Positions 63,929 through 64,000 of a stretch of 64,000 bases of DNA are shown here, piece by piece. Numbering within the stretch: the first letter of the stretch is position 1; each line of letters begins with the position of its first letter. Location of the stretch: assembly GCF_000478275.1 (NCBI RefSeq), contig NZ_ASJB01000057.1:183994-247993 (forward strand). The letters run 5' to 3'. The translations under genes were made by a program, and so were the position numbers. Below the pieces are notes generated by a model. The model ran no database searches and was not told where the DNA came from. It saw only the letters and a program-made list of their open reading frames with translations. This DNA comes from Amycolatopsis orientalis DSM 40040 = KCTC 9412. Lineage in GTDB: Bacteria > Actinomycetota > Actinomycetes > Mycobacteriales > Pseudonocardiaceae.

Positions 63929-64000
63929 CCGCACAGCCTTTCACCGAATCGTGCGACGCCCCTACGCGCCACCGAACATCCGCAGCCTAACCACACACCT

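Overview
This is chromosomal DNA from a high-GC actinobacterium. The gene content points to a Pseudonocardiales-type organism, most likely Amycolatopsis: an Lsr2 nucleoid protein, narGHJI, several two-component systems, a secondary-metabolite operon with TTA codons, and many secreted plant-polysaccharide hydrolases. The genus is inferred from gene style; no 16S or marker gene is present. Coding density is high, many genes overlap by ATGA, GTGA or longer, and I saw no tRNA, rRNA, CRISPR array, insertion sequence or prophage.

Bases 1-13.6 kb hold a plant cell-wall glycan locus: a GH35 beta-galactosidase (5' end outside the window), a LacI-type repressor, a cytoplasmic GH3, a large secreted GH3 with a fascin-like insert and a CBM6-like tail, a secreted GH95 alpha-L-fucosidase, a secreted GH12 endoglucanase and a secreted SGNH esterase. 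Together they fit step-wise degradation of fucosylated, acetylated xyloglucan. Four matching 16-bp operators (at the LacI gene, two before the secreted GH3, one before GH12) tie them into one regulon. A GH62 arabinofuranosidase with a CBM13 at 52.6 kb has a different LacI-type operator.

Bases 14.3-20.8 kb hold a compact operon of five overlapping genes: type II thioesterase, stand-alone A-PCP didomain, FAD-dependent phenol/pyrrole-type halogenase, CPA2 cation/proton antiporter and a tyrosine phenol-lyase-like PLP enzyme. The arrangement suggests halogenation of a carrier-bound aromatic amino acid, release, and cleavage to a halogenated phenol. I know of no described pathway of this kind, and it is the best candidate here for a new system.

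Bases 20.9-26.7 kb carry a PNPOx-like protein, an unknown gene, a TetR regulator with operator-like sequences on both sides, a kinase-like phosphotransferase, a type VII secretion-style gene pair and a SUKH (SMI1/KNR4) protein. Bases 26.9-41.5 kb carry an aminoacyl-phosphatidylglycerol synthase coupled to a membrane-anchored esterase, and two diverged copies of a module (NarL-type response regulator, DesK-like kinase, coiled-coil membrane protein, TM-esterase), separated by a DUF418 acyltransferase-like protein, a VOC protein, a lipoprotein and a DUF2076 protein.

Bases 41.5-52 kb carry an ABC exporter, a CPA1 antiporter and a narGHJI operon whose last gene encodes an HPP membrane protein coupled to narI. 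Bases 54-61.5 kb carry an XRE regulator/SDR pair, a deletion scar with two gene remnants, a TetR/thioesterase/acyl-CoA ligase unit around a large symmetric operator, a winged-helix protein and a lipoprotein. The window ends with a secreted PGRS-like glycine-rich protein and lsr2.

A family of seven near-perfect hairpins, in two sub-types, sits at gene 3' ends and probably ends transcription.
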